Origin: Eremophila alpestris peregrina
Taxonomy: Eukaryota > Chordata > Aves > Passeriformes > Alaudidae
Direction of reading: 5' to 3'
DNA: 64,000 nucleotides
Assembly (NCBI GenBank): GCA_009792885.1
Contig: WMCF01000018.1
Span: 1,082,862-1,146,861 of the forward strand
This document shows positions 52,099-64,000 of the stretch, one piece after another (position 1 is the first letter of the stretch; each line of letters starts with the position of its first letter). Under the pieces are notes generated by a model. It did not search any database. It was not told the origin of the DNA and saw nothing but the letters and a program-made list of their open reading frames with translations. Both the position numbers and the translations under genes were made by a program.

Positions 52099-55000
52099 AG
52101 CCTTAATATTATTCCATGCAGAGCTCCATGCCTCCGTTTGGTGATAGAAAAAGATGAGACCAAACACTTGTCCCAGCTACCAGTGCTAGAAAATGAGCCT
52201 GGGTCAGGATAACATTTCCAGGGAGCCTCAGTCAGGAGTTATCCCCAAATGCACTGTTTTGCCTTTTCTCCTTTGTGTACATTCCTCCAGCTCAGTGTTT
52301 TGGCTTTCACACTACACTGGACTGCTCCTGCTGATCTAAGCTGGAGAGCCCAGTCCTGTGGCATCTCCAGTGCTGCTGTCACCAGGGGCAGGCAGCGTAT
52401 CCCAAAAGCAGGCTCTGGGATGTTAAACCCTCCCACAGTAGCACAAGGTATTTGCTAACAGTGCTGAGATGCAGCATGAGAGTGTCAGGAAAAAAATAAA
52501 AGGCATAAAGCCCCTAATCTTCCCTGGCCTCTCCTGGAAATGCATTCAGTACACCTCATTTAACCTTTCCCTCTCCAGTGGCCATGGCTGCATTTTCTCT
52601 GCACAAGCTGCCACAATAACATCTGCCTAGGGGCTTTGATGACAGGGACTTTATGTCTTGTTATCTTCTGGTGATCTTTCTGGTATGGTTTCATCATATC
52701 TTCTTTTAGAGGAAAGAGAATGGGAGCCTGGGTCCATCCCTGCAGGGAGAGTTGCACAGGACCATACACAGCTCAATGAATCCCACACACCAGGACTATG
52801 GTGTGTCTATAATGGGTGAAAAAATTTTCCTCACGTAGCAGAAGAAAAGAGCAGGCAAAAAGGAGGAACTGGCATGCAGGGCATTATCAGAGGTATCTGA
52901 AACATGGTCTGGTACACTGGGTATTGAGAGGTTACCTGGAAGAGGAATGACAGAAGGGAAGGCTGCACACCAGAAATAAGTTCAAACACATGCACTACAG
53001 TGACTGCAGAGGTGCCAGATGGGAATTGTGTCTTGCTGCTTCCTATTGCAAGTCTGCCACTTACATTTGGAAATCGTTCAACAGAGCCTTGGCTTTATTT
53101 GCTTCAGTGCCCAGTTGCCCCTTGAATAAAAATTAACCAGCAACACCTTCAGGTCAGACAACAGAGGAGAATGGTTTTAACTTTCAAGGAGAGGGAATTC
53201 AGGATAGCTCTCAGGGCTAAGGACAGCAGAGCTCCAAGTACCCACCTTACCTGAAGGTGTCAGAGTCTTGGCCCAGTCATAAACTGGAGGCCAAATGGAT
53301 AGGTATAAAGGAATACAGAGCACCCAAACAGAAACTGCAGGTCCAGAGAGTGTCCACATGTCTAAAGTAGACCAGGAGCAGAGGAGGAATCACTTTCATG
53401 TCTTCAGCTTTGGTCTCATATTTTATATGGATATTTATATCCATCATTCATGCCATGGATTGAGGAGTGAAGTGTGCAGTCAGACAGGAAGGGAAACTCA
53501 TGGACAGAGGGATGCAGGGCTCAGGGCTGGCCTGCTCTGCTAGCAGACAGCAGCTTTCTCTCAGACCAGGGGCACACACTGCCCAGGACTGGTTTTGTGC
53601 CCTTGAGCTCCAAGGGCAGAACTGAGGGTCGGGGAGAAAGGAGAGGAGCAGTTAAGTTCAGAAGAATGCTTGAACTGTGGCACGTCTGGGTGAGGGTGAA
53701 GATGGTCCGGGATCTCTCACAGGAGGTTTGTGTGGTAAAGAACCTTACTGTATCTGTAGCTTCATTGCAATGCTAAAGATTAAATACTTGCCACTTAAAA
53801 CATAATTTGAGGTGAAACCATAAATTAAATTTTTCTCATCTTTCACCATTCATCTTTTCTGGGAAGACATAAGCATATACAAGTCAGAGCTGGAAAATGA
53901 GGAGTAATTGATGGAGCAGCCAGAGGGCTTTGTTGTAGCCACATTCATTTCATGCTTGTGAATTATGCCAACAACAGCAAATAGATTTACATTAGTAGCA
54001 CATTCAGGATAATCTCTCAGTGTATAAAATATGTGCAGGTACCCTGATATTACAGATTCTGAAGAGATATGCTTTATCAACAACACACAGCTTTGTTTCT
54101 GAATTAATGCTGAATATTCCAGGTGCTCTATAAGACTGAAGGCCTTTGCACTATAAATCACAGGAGAGCAATAATTTTAGCCTTTTACAATGAGAACTCT
54201 TGTTCTGGGAAATCTTTCCCTCTCGAAGGCCCCCTCTTGACTTCGAGTAGTTTGGGCTTGCAGGTCTCCCTAGCCTATTTCTAGGTTAGAATTTACAGAT
54301 AAAAATGGAAAAAACAGGTCTCTGTCTTCAATATTTGTCCCAAGTGTGAATATATTATAACACTAAGGCAGTGATGCTCAGCTGAGGGGAGTGAGACCTT
54401 TCCTTATGTAACTTAGGACCACAGGAAATTGAAAAGTTAAGGCTGAGAAGGGACAAAATAGGGTATGTGTAATATTGTTTCTTTCATTGCTCCCCCCTGG
54501 CCCCAGGGAACCTGTTGATAGCCTGACTGTCATAAGGTTCCTGCCATTTCAGGTGTACTTGGAGTCTTACCATCTGGACATTCAAGAAATGCAAATGTCA
54601 GTTCTCAAAACACAATTTTCTTCCTTTCAGCACAGCAGGAAAAGAAACTCACTTGGAAAAAGTGAAATTAATATAATTAATGACTCAGAAATTGAGAAGA
54701 AAAAGTATCCAAAGTAAATAATTGTACAAACTCTCATGATGTTTAAATCAAAGTGTTTGTGTCTGATTGAACAGGCTGTATTCAGAGGCATATCAGCCCT
54801 ACAGCTAGATGGCTAGCAGCTCTGTAAAACTATTAAAATGGATGATACTCCAATTTTCCAACCTATTAATGCTGCTTTGCCAACTTCAGTTGAATGAATC
54901 TGATAAGTAAACAACTACAAGTGGTGCTGGTTATGTTGGAACTCAAAACTTCTCTGCCACGCAAACCAGAGCTCCATCACAGAAGAAGCAGAGGGATCAC

Positions 55001-56229
55001 AGCCTGCCTGGGAGCTGCAGGAGGGCTGGAAGGACTGGCATGGGAGGAAGGCTGTGCTGCCTGTGCTGAACCTGCCACCCTGGGCTGCTTTAGCAACAGC
55101 AAGTGCTAGCAGCAGCTGCACCATGTGAAAGATTCTGAGGAAAACCATTGCTGCAGCTCTGCAGAAAACTGCCTTGTTTCTGAATCACTAACTAGAAAAA
55201 GAAGAATTAAAAAGTAATCATCTATCTGGGTCAAATGAATGAGGAGGATTACCATGCAAAGTCCAGGGCCCGGAGGTACCTGGACAAGCATTCCTGCAGA
55301 GGGGATTAGCACAGCTGGGCTCATGAGCTGAGTTTCCAGCTGTTTTGCTTCCCCCATCTCTGGCCTCCCCAGGCTGGGACACCTGCAGCAAGCTCCTGGA
55401 GCACTGTGGCCAAGTACCCTGGCTCCCAGGGGGGCTTCTGCCTTTGGGCAGAGGAGCTCACCAGCCTGGGGCAAGCTGCAATTCACTTGGATCCTAAAAC
55501 TGATGGCAGGGAGAAAGACAAGATTTTTAACTGGTCCTGTTCAGCTTTTAGTTCCCAGCCACCAGAAGGTGAATTAAGGAGGATTGGGATTGCACTGTTA
55601 TTCTTCTAGATAAATGCTACTGACGTCTGGGCACTCTTGGCTGGCAGCTCTTTTGGATTTCTATTATATTTGCTTATTTTAAGCTCAAGAAAAACAGCTG
55701 AGGTCACAAGCTGGGTACTTTCAGCAAATCTCAGGGAAGAAAACAAGCCAAAACCAAACCAAAACCAAGGCAGAACTGTCTAATAAAGGTGTACTTAGAA
55801 GGTGGCTATTTCAGTGTGCTGCCCACTGGCCCTGGGCAAGGAGGGGCACACTGAGATGGACATTGGCACCAGTGTGGCAGGGAAAGCTGGGCCAGCCTGC
55901 ACAGCCATGCAGCTCCTGTGGGGCACTTGCTGAGCTGCTCCAGCTGCATCTTAGATGAGCTCTGGTTTGGCCTCTGCAGGCCCCTCACTCTGCAGAGGCA
56001 TGCTGTAAACTCAGCCAGCATGTCAGCACGGCCTGAAGGCAACCAGCAGGGAAACAACCCCAGCTCTGGCTTTTCCACTCTTTCTAAATATATGGGCAGT
56101 GACAGGTGTAAAATTACACCAACCAAGCAATAACTCAGACCTGTTTGAGTGCCAATTATGTGTCTTTTTACAACGTTGGGCCTCTGCCTGAACACATCAT
56201 TTAGGAGAAAAATATGTTGTAAATGTGTA
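52099..56229. other. Non-coding interval
   Basis: No supported gene. The portion at about 53930-54290 has few simple runs and retains CpG near 54223 and 54245; it may be conserved. A 103-codon minus-strand frame there (53850-54161) has no domain I recognise. The rest is plain. Confidence 0.4.
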
Positions 56230-56510
56230 TTCACTCTAAAGAATGCTATAAAAAATGATTCTTAATATTGGTCTCACTTGTTTAATCTTCGATCTTTTCC
56301 TCTGCTCCTCCCTCATCCTGGGATAAAGGAGTTTTGCATGCCCTGGGTTTCATGCACAATCTTGTAGGGTTAGCGAATAGGCCATCGAAAATAAATATAC
56401 ATAAATCTTATCCATGTATGGTCTCCAGACGGGGAAAATGGCTCACAAAACCCAGAAAGATGACCACCCATTACAAAAATGCTGGACACTATTATTTCGA
56501 TGGCAAGCAC
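56230..56510. promoter_or_regulatory. Candidate conserved non-coding element
   Basis: AT-rich but complex sequence with several retained CpG (TTCGAT near 56289, TAGCGAAT near 56372, CATCGAAAAT near 56384, AGACGG near 56428). It also has a homeodomain/forkhead-like ATAAATATACATAAAT at about 56391-56406. This texture stands out from the flanks. Function is inferred only. Confidence 0.25.
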
Positions 56511-57839
56511 TCAAGCTGCACAGTGCAAGGCACAGTTTACAGAAGAGACTGCTGATTGAACACTCTGGCTTGGCAGGCAGCAGTGCCCAGGGCACAGGGT
56601 CAGGCTGGGTCATGGACTGGTGCTGCTGATCTGCCACCAGAACTTGGAGTTTAGCCTATGTCATTTGATTAACAACAACTAAAAATTAGGTTTAGATGGT
56701 GGGATCCTGTCTCTAAAACATCCAGAGTGTGGATTCTGTCCTTTGCTAACAGGAATGCTTTATGTATGAACTCACTTTGTGGGTGGAGCCACTGCCTGCT
56801 CTGAGGCATGGGGGACTTCTGTGGGCAATGAACAAAACTCATCCATGGAAGAAGGCTCAAAGAAGATGGGCAAGGATGATGTGCTCCTGAAGCTCAGAAA
56901 ACCACACAGGAAGTGACCACAGATGTAGTACAGGAAGCTGAATGTAACACAAAGAGGGCCAGAGGGTGGCCTATGTTTTAGATAAACAGCTCTATCTGTT
57001 GAGTGGGTCAACTGGTTGTGAAAATGGCCTTTCCTAAAATGACTAACAGGTAGCCTTGTCTTCCTGAGCCAGCCACACCAGCATGGGGGTAACCAATCCA
57101 TACTTCAGCCCCACACAGAGCCTAAAAGCCAACAAAATGGACCCTGAAGAGAGCATTGGGTCTGAGCTGCTCTCAGCCAGTAATGGAAATCATGTATTAC
57201 AATCCAACTGTATACCAAACTTGCTTTATTGTGTTTGCCTTGTGATTTCAGGATGTTGCTGTATCACTCTATTACACCAGAATTCCATGTCAAATATGGG
57301 CAATGTCAAATACCTACTAATAAGTAAGTAAATTTGATACTGATCAAACCCTTCTTGAGTGAAACATCTGAAAGAACTTGGTCAGAGGATATTTGATCAT
57401 CACAATTCCACACATTACCCTCCCCAGGAGACAGGCTTAGGAAGAGATTTCCCAAACCCTTTGGACACATTACTGCTGTCAATAAAGCTGACGGCATATT
57501 CCTGTAGACTGTATCACATTTGGTGTCACTGCAGTTTCCAACATTTCCCTGTAATTTCCCAGGCTGCAGATGATTAAGGGAACTAATGTGAAATCACAAC
57601 TTCTTTGCTAGTTTTCCAAAGCACTGCATAAGCCTCTAGAAACCCTCTCACCTTCATGCCCCCAAGTTGCTATCCAGGCTCTTCTCCCTCATTTCCTTGG
57701 GTTGCTCCCAATCACTGGTGGGACTCAAGTGAGCAGAAAAATCACATGCTTAGTATTGTTCATATTCTGTACAGCTGAAGGGGGTAAGGTTGAGCACATA
57801 CTCTTGAACAGAAGCATGCAGAAAGATTCAAAACACACC
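56511..57839. other. Non-coding interval
   Basis: No supported gene or recognised repeat; short overlapping frames only. Confidence 0.5.
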
Positions 57840-57985
57840 CATGCTTTTATTTATGTGTTTATAATTATATTACACACAAGAACAACATCTTATAATGTGG
57901 TAGTATAATAGTAAAATATTTGAATATTTTATTATTACATATAGTGGTATATTTTTATATTTAAATGCATAAGCTTATATTGTTT
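57840..57985. other. AT-rich tract
   Basis: Nearly all A/T, with many TATA/ATTA words and no clear repeat unit. Such tracts can be nucleosome-poor or matrix-attachment-like. Nothing more specific is visible. Confidence 0.6.
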
Positions 57986-58858
57986 AACCAACCAGTGTAA
58001 ACACAAAAGCCTTAAACTAGTTGAAATGTATCAGATTAATGTGGTATTGCTTTGTTTTGTGGCACAGACATATTTATAAGGAATCATTTGACACATGCAG
58101 TTATTCTGCTGAGAGAGAGTTTTCTTTTGCTGACACTGTATTCCTCAGTCTGCAGAAGCTGTTTCTTTCTTTACAAGTCCTGCTTTAATGACACTTCAAG
58201 CCATTGAAAAATCCACACTGCAAGCACAGTCAAGGGGTGTAGAGCATCGTGGAAATCAGGGTGAGGAGAATGCAGCCAGGTCTGGGGTTGTGTTGCTGTG
58301 CACAGCTACAATGAGAGGCACCCCTTTTGGTAAGGGAGCTGCAGAGCAGGGCTCAAGGGCTACACATTCCCATGTATGGCAGAAAATGCACATTTGTCAG
58401 CATGAAGAAATAATCTGCACCAAGTCTCAGACACAGGTTCCCCTGGGCTGCTAGCTTCTGCTAGCTCCTTTTAACTGAGGTGTCTTGCTCTAGGCTTTTT
58501 GCATGTGAATTCATGACAAAGCCTGAGGTACCTGCTCTGCTCTGACCTTCTCAATACCCTCCTGGCCTGGGGCTGCCTTTACCCTTTCTTAATTTACTCC
58601 CAAAGTCCCAATTCACAGCAGCTTCATTTCAGCTGGGGATAAGAAAATGCTCCCAAATTCTTAAGCACTGCCATTGCCAAAGACTGAACTAGAAGTCTAT
58701 CTTTTTAGGCCAATTTGTATTTCAAATTTGGATCAAGGAAAACAACAAAGCTAAAACAGACTCAGTGGAACAATCAGACACTGAAAGATGTTACCTTTCT
58801 CTGTGGGAGGAACCTGGCTACGAGGCTTATTTCCCTCCCAGGCATTGCAGAGGGAAGT
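57986..58858. other. Non-coding interval
   Basis: Plain sequence with no supported gene, repeat or motif cluster. Confidence 0.5.
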
Positions 58859-58889
58859 GGGGGGAGAGTTGGGGGCTTCTGGGTTTGGG
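58859..58889 (+). other. Potential G-quadruplex
   Basis: Four G runs (6, 5, 3 and 3 bases) are separated by loops of 6, 5 and 3 bases, meeting the G3+N1-7 rule on the plus strand. No promoter or gene is identified beside it, so its role is unknown. Confidence 0.6.
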
Positions 58890-61800
58890 ACATTTAGGGC
58901 TCTCAAGACTCCATCAGCTTCAAATGAAGCAAACCTGTTGGACAGTGGTTTGAGTATCTTTTAGAAACCTAAAAAATAGAGGTAGTGTAATTATCCAGTG
59001 GTTCTGAGGCAGTCAGCAATTAACAGTCCCCTGGGGGAAACCTGTGGTAATTGGTTCATAGAACTGATCAAACTGGGAGCAGCACCAAAAAAACAGATTA
59101 CGAGAAGGAAGGAAAGTGCACTTGTGAAAGGAGATTTTAATTACTGTAAGAGGGCAACAAAAAGGCTGTCATAGCTGCTTGTCTTACCTGACTGCCTTGG
59201 AAAGGCTGAATCCTGCAAATATATCACCACAGATATGTTCTGTAGGATGTCCTGGCATTGGCTATCTGCAGAATACCTGATGAAATAATTGTGTTTCAGG
59301 TCTGTAGAGAATACTGGTATTAGAAGCAGTACAAACTAAAATACCTTTTATTCAAAAGGCTTTGGCTTGTTAGTGAGATTGGACCAGCAGATGGTAAATA
59401 CCAGCTTGTAATACTGTATGATGTAGTTTGCTGCAGAAAAATGTAACATAATTTAATGTGAGAGTAAGGAACCAATCAGTCAGAGCAATGAGCAGGGAAG
59501 GGATTGAGAGTATTACAGAAAAATCATTGAAACCATGAGGCCAGCACACAGCTGCAGTAATAAAATCTGTCATAAAGTGGAAGGGACTGTAAGAGGGGAC
59601 TTAGTGTAGATGGTATTAGTCAGAGCCCCATCTGCTCTAAGCCCCACACCATGTAAGGGAGATGTTAATGGCTCAGAGGGGCACAGGGCAGCTCAGGGTG
59701 AGGGCACCTATTTTACTATCAGGTTTATGGGGAGGAGGTGACCTACATGGAGGTTCCAGCACTGCACAGGATGTTCTACAACAGGCAGGGAAGTAGGAAT
59801 GGAGCTGAGGCCAGGTTTGTAGCTGCCAGGCCTTCAAGTCTTAACATAGAGAAAATTTCTCGTATCCTTTGTATGCTTTCTGTTTAATTGCAAGTAAGAC
59901 CCAAAAAGATGTTTCATTATTTGTGTGAGCAGCCTGCAAATGTGGAACATCCCTTGTGCCTGTATGTCAAGCAAACATTTTACAAAGGCTTACTGGTTAG
60001 CAAGCTTACCTTTCCTTAAACCAGCATGCCCCCCAAAAAACCTTTCCAGAGAAAACAGCAGGCTTCCTCCAATTCCACAAAACCTGGGTTAGATTTCTCA
60101 AGTGAAATATTGGAAGATCACTTAATTATTTAATACTGTTATTCTGATTCTTTGGACAAAGTTTTGTCTAAAACAATCATGATTTTCTGATTTGTTAAGC
60201 GAAAAGCTTTACTTTAGATGTGAAAGTCAAGCTGAGGTTCCCCTCCTTGTGTCTCATGCCCAGCCCCAAAACAGCCTGAGAGCAGGCTATGCCACATTCC
60301 CCTGTGTGGTGCATGTCACTGTACCCCATCCCTCCACACCAGGCACCCTCTTTGTCATCCGTGGGATCGCAGAGTGATGAATGAGTGCAGAATCTGACTG
60401 AGCAGGAATTAATGAAGTTTAATACTGTCTTTGGCCAGACACAGAGACCACCACTTGATAGCTGAAGAAATGATTACATTCCACAAGAAACCATATAATT
60501 AAAGCTACAGGAACCTCCACATCAAACACAAGTATGTGTCACTACCCCAGATGAAAGTACACACGAGGCATAGAAGGGGGGAGAGTTTTACTGCCTCTCT
60601 TTCACAAAGGCTTATGTGTTTGAGAAAGAGGCCGTGCAGCCAAGGGGGGCTAGCAGGGAAGATGTAAAAGAAGCCCTCAAAAAACCCCATCCCAATAGTG
60701 CTATATAAAAAGCTCTGCAAGAAAGAAAGGATGTTGGACTGGGTTAGAAGTGTAAAGCAAGAGATTATCCCCTTTTGTCTGATTTTTCCTGTGATTTGTG
60801 ACCAGTGCATACCCTTAGTGCATTAACAGATGTGTAGCAAAAGGACTTTCTTCATTGTCACTTTTCCTTTTAACGGAAATAGTCCTCTATTCCTCATTTG
60901 GCTGAAAGCTTAGGGTTGAAAGGGAATTGCAATATTGCTGTTGCCTGAGATTCAAGAGTGCAACTCAGCCTCTCTACTACCAACATGAAAAAAGAGCACG
61001 TGAAAAAAATTCTTGCCATTGAAGTCACTAGACCAGTATTCTGATTTCACACATGGAATATATCTGTTAAGGAAGCAGATGCCAATTTTATACAGGCAGT
61101 CTTTAGAGCAAAACCACACTTTAAATAATGAGGGATTGGGGAAGTGCATCAAAGGTTGGAATGAAACTTCGTGTTACCATGAATAAAGGCTAGCAGGGCT
61201 CTGGATGCATTCAGAACTGAATCTTTGTGATATTCTCTCAAACAAGTTAATTGAGTGTGATGGAATTTTGCACACATTAATCCACTTCCCACAAATACAG
61301 AAACACAAGGCGTCCCTAACCATCTCTCTCTCCTGGACCCAGGCCCACTTACCCAAGCTCACATCCTGGTTGTGTGCACAGCCTCAGAGCCCCTCCTGGC
61401 CCAGCTCCCCACCTTTGCCTGCCCAGCATCCCTGGGGACACAGAGCTTGCTGCAGCTCCTGTGGTGTGAAGGCCATCACAACAAGCCAACCCCACAAGGG
61501 CCAGAAATGACCAAGCCCACCCCCACAGGCAGGAGGAGGGCTGGATGTCAGTGCTGCAGTAAAGCTGGGGGCAGGACTGGAAGCAGTGCCACAGCTACGA
61601 AAACATATCCCCTGCTTTCTGACCATGGGATCTGCAGTCTGCCTTTTGAACACCCAGAAGTGCAGAGGGCTTTGGGCATGGGGGAAGGATCTAGTTATGA
61701 CATCTGCATGCTGGAAGGATGACTCCCTTCCCACCTCATGCTGCCTGAGTATACAGTGGGTTCATTAACCTCATGACCAGAAGAAATCCATGGGTGTCAC

Positions 61801-61968
61801 CACTGAAGCTCATTACAGCTGTCAGAGGCAGCAGAGGTGGTCTTCCTATGAGCAGTTAGATCCATTGTGTATCCATTAGTATAGCTCCATTCTGCTCCCA
61901 GCCCATCATCATGTCCTCATCAGATATCCAACAACAACATGGCTTAAAAGGGATCCCTACAGAACTAC
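58890..61968. other. Non-coding interval
   Basis: No supported gene. A C-rich patch lies at 61330-61560. Overlapping frames on both strands there (such as 61372-61722 plus and 61384-61734 minus) reflect GC content and show no domain. Confidence 0.5.
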
Positions 61969-62023
61969 AGATCTAGTACTAGGGATCTAGAAGTTCCTAG
62001 ATCTAGTACTAGGGATCTAGAAG
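61969..62023. repeat. 30-bp tandem duplication built on palindromes
   Basis: The unit starting AGATCTAGTACTAGGGATCT occurs at 61969 and again at 61999, identical for 25 bases. Each copy contains the perfect palindrome CTAGTACTAG and an AGATCT palindrome, so hairpins or cruciforms are possible. The identity between copies implies a recent duplication. Confidence 0.95.
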
Positions 62024-62534
62024 CCTTTAAGGGACTTTTATTTTTATCAACGTGCTTTGGGATAATTACTCCAAACAATTCCAAATTAGGATAAGAAAAA
62101 TACCTCCTCTTGATTTTAACCTCAGGAGTTTGTAGCAGCTCCTGGATTTACTGATCCTTGTGTGCTGTAACAATCTTTGATCTGTCATTAGATCCTTTCT
62201 TAAGGAGGTTCCAAGAAGCAGCCCAGCTCATTCCAGGACCAAACAAAAAGCTGTGTTCCGAAACACTCACCATTATATGCAGACTCATTTTGAAACATCT
62301 GCATAATCCAAGTACAGATCAAAGCCTGAGTGCCTGAAAATGTTCCCCTGACAATGAATGTAGGGTTACAGTGGCTCCATACATCACACAACAGGTGATG
62401 GGATAATGAAGGATTGTATTTCTGGAATCACTTAGGTTATATGCCAGGAGGAATTTTACACATGAGACAGATCAATCAAAAGCAGCCTTGAGCTCCACTT
62501 TGAGTGATGTAGAAACCTTTTGGTCCTCACCTGG
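62024..62534. other. Non-coding interval
   Basis: No supported gene or recognised repeat. Confidence 0.5.
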
Positions 62535-62552
62535 CTGCTGCTGCTGCTGCTG
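62535..62552 (+). repeat. Short (CTG)6 trinucleotide repeat
   Basis: Six CTG units follow an E-box-containing CACCTGG. In one frame they encode a leucine run that mimics a signal peptide, but no gene context supports that. Confidence 0.9.
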
Positions 62553-64000
62553 CAGGTCAGTGCTGGAAGAGCCTCTGGAGCCAGGCCCTCAGTGCTGGGC
62601 TCTCGGGCTGTGCTGCTGTCAGGGCAGGGACATGGATGTGGCTGTGGATCAAAACATCCTGGGCTCATCTGGGCAAAGCACTTGAGTCAAGGAGCTCTCA
62701 GACACAGCATGGCCTTGTAGTCAGACCTTACCTTTTATCATCCCAAGATATGGAGCTTATCTTGAGGCGCTGTGCGGACTGATCTGCAGGTTATAAGAGT
62801 TAAGGTATTTAAATTCTTTCTTGCCAGTAAATTTTAGACCCCTTTAGACTGTTGTCTTCAATGATGACAAAGATAGTAGTTACTAGTAATGAAGCCAAGG
62901 TTGGTAACAAGCTACACTGTGAGGAAGGTTCCACTTTGGGGACAAATTTTCAGGGAATCTTCAAAAAGAATGGTTTTCTTTATGTTGGACAAAAATTCCA
63001 GCGCTATCTCAGTACATATAACTATAGATCCATATATCTGTATGTTAATATACATGCATAAAAATAAGTTTTACATATATATGTTACTTAGTAATATATT
63101 TGCAGTTATTTATAAAAGGCTTTTCCCACTAGACTGGTTCAGTGCAAAAGATAATGGTCTTTGCATTGCATTTGCTTTAACTTTCACAACAGAAGGATGA
63201 AAATGTAATTTTCTTTAAAATTTGAATCTGTTTTGGAGGCTTGTTTAAGCTGCCTTATGTGGCCCACCCAGTTGCTGGAAATGGGGTTCTGTCAGACACA
63301 GTAAGTCAGAGGCCATTGTCCTCATCAATGACAATCCCAGCTCAATACCCCAGAGAACAACATAAAAGCATTGTACTGCATAAGCATAAACCCAATATAA
63401 GTAGATTTAATGGGATCTTCCCCTGGCCTGAATACACACTCTTGCATCATGTGCTGTAAACAAAATGCAATCTATTTTCTTTACCTAAATCTTATCAAGG
63501 AGTTTGCAGTGGAACTGTGGTAACTTCATGTAGAAATCATGGATGAAGAAATTCTGATCTCCCAGAAAACACCCAAAGAAAAGTCTGTGTCCTTCTTTAC
63601 TTTGATGGGATGGCTCTGCCCTGCAGCTGACCCCCTACACTCATCTGTCGATGGGAAGCAACACTGATGTGTACCTGCATTTCTTTGGGAAACAATTGTG
63701 GATGTTAATCACTCTTGCTAAGAGAATAAACACAGGTTCAGGAACCCAGGCTTAAAAACTGGTCTTGGGACTGCACATTGCTTCAGTTAGAAACAAGAAC
63801 TTGGTGTCATTAAAAAGAAATGAAAAAGAGCGATGTTCACAGAGTAACACCTTCCAGTAATTGAGAAAACGTGTTGGCTCCCAGCCAGCATCACTCACTT
63901 TGAAGCAATTTTAAGATAAAGGGTCATTCATTAGAAGGTATTGCTCAAGAGCAAAGCAGTGTAGGTGAAGAGTCAGAATCTGCTGTGTGCTGAGGCAGTG
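62553..64000. other. Non-coding interval at the right edge
   Basis: Includes an AT-rich tract at about 63010-63115 with TATATA words. Frames at 62852-63200 and 63241-63459 have no domains. No gene is supported up to the window end. Confidence 0.5.

Noticed and set aside
59384..59397. Third CTCF-like motif
   Set aside because: Lower match (12 of 14) with the important GGC core broken to GGT.
62520..62720. Frame starting with a leucine-rich, signal-peptide-like run
   Set aside because: The leucines come from the (CTG)6 repeat and the assumed start is not ATG.

Overview
The window looks like non-coding vertebrate nuclear DNA, most likely from a bird. Two degraded CR1-type LINE tails are recognisable: one on the minus strand near 2774-2905, carrying the ATTCTATG-type 3' end, and one on the plus strand near 3630-3862. 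I see no L1, Alu or B1-like sequence, and recognisable interspersed repeats are sparse. There is no bacterial-style gene packing. The longest open frame is about 200 codons, it lies in GC-rich DNA, and no frame encodes a protein I recognise. I therefore call no protein-coding gene. The window is best read as intergenic DNA or the inside of a very long intron.

Layout. Positions 1-2500 hold the most promoter-like DNA. A dense CpG island (about 1860-2470) carries a strong CTCF-type motif. Within 0.6 kb upstream of it lie a Maf-type palindrome, an E-box/GATA composite and an AP-1 site. Positions 2500-9200 are AT-moderate and contain the two CR1 relics, a (CCAAA)n/(CAAA)n microsatellite and a short ATT-rich tandem repeat. 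Positions 9200-19500 are unremarkable apart from an AP-1 pair spaced one helical turn apart, a consensus DR5 retinoic-acid-type element and a long pyrimidine tract ending in AG. A second, smaller CpG-rich block (about 19540-19930) carries another CTCF-type motif in the same orientation as the first.

Positions 20000-49000 are long, mostly featureless DNA with small tandem duplications, one MIR-like SINE relic near 39460-39545 and two weak candidate exons. Positions 49000-57000 hold several transcription-factor-motif-rich stretches that look like candidate conserved non-coding elements. The clearest is an AP-1/CCAAT/CRE/Hox-Pbx cluster at 52025-52098. The last 8 kb contains AT-rich tracts, a potential G-quadruplex, a 30-bp tandem duplication built on palindromes, and a short CTG run.

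How it may work together is inference only. The two CpG blocks could be promoters or insulator-linked elements, and the motif clusters between and beyond them could be enhancers of a gene outside the window or of unannotated long non-coding transcripts. I found no convincing novel gene system. The regulatory clusters are the parts most worth testing.
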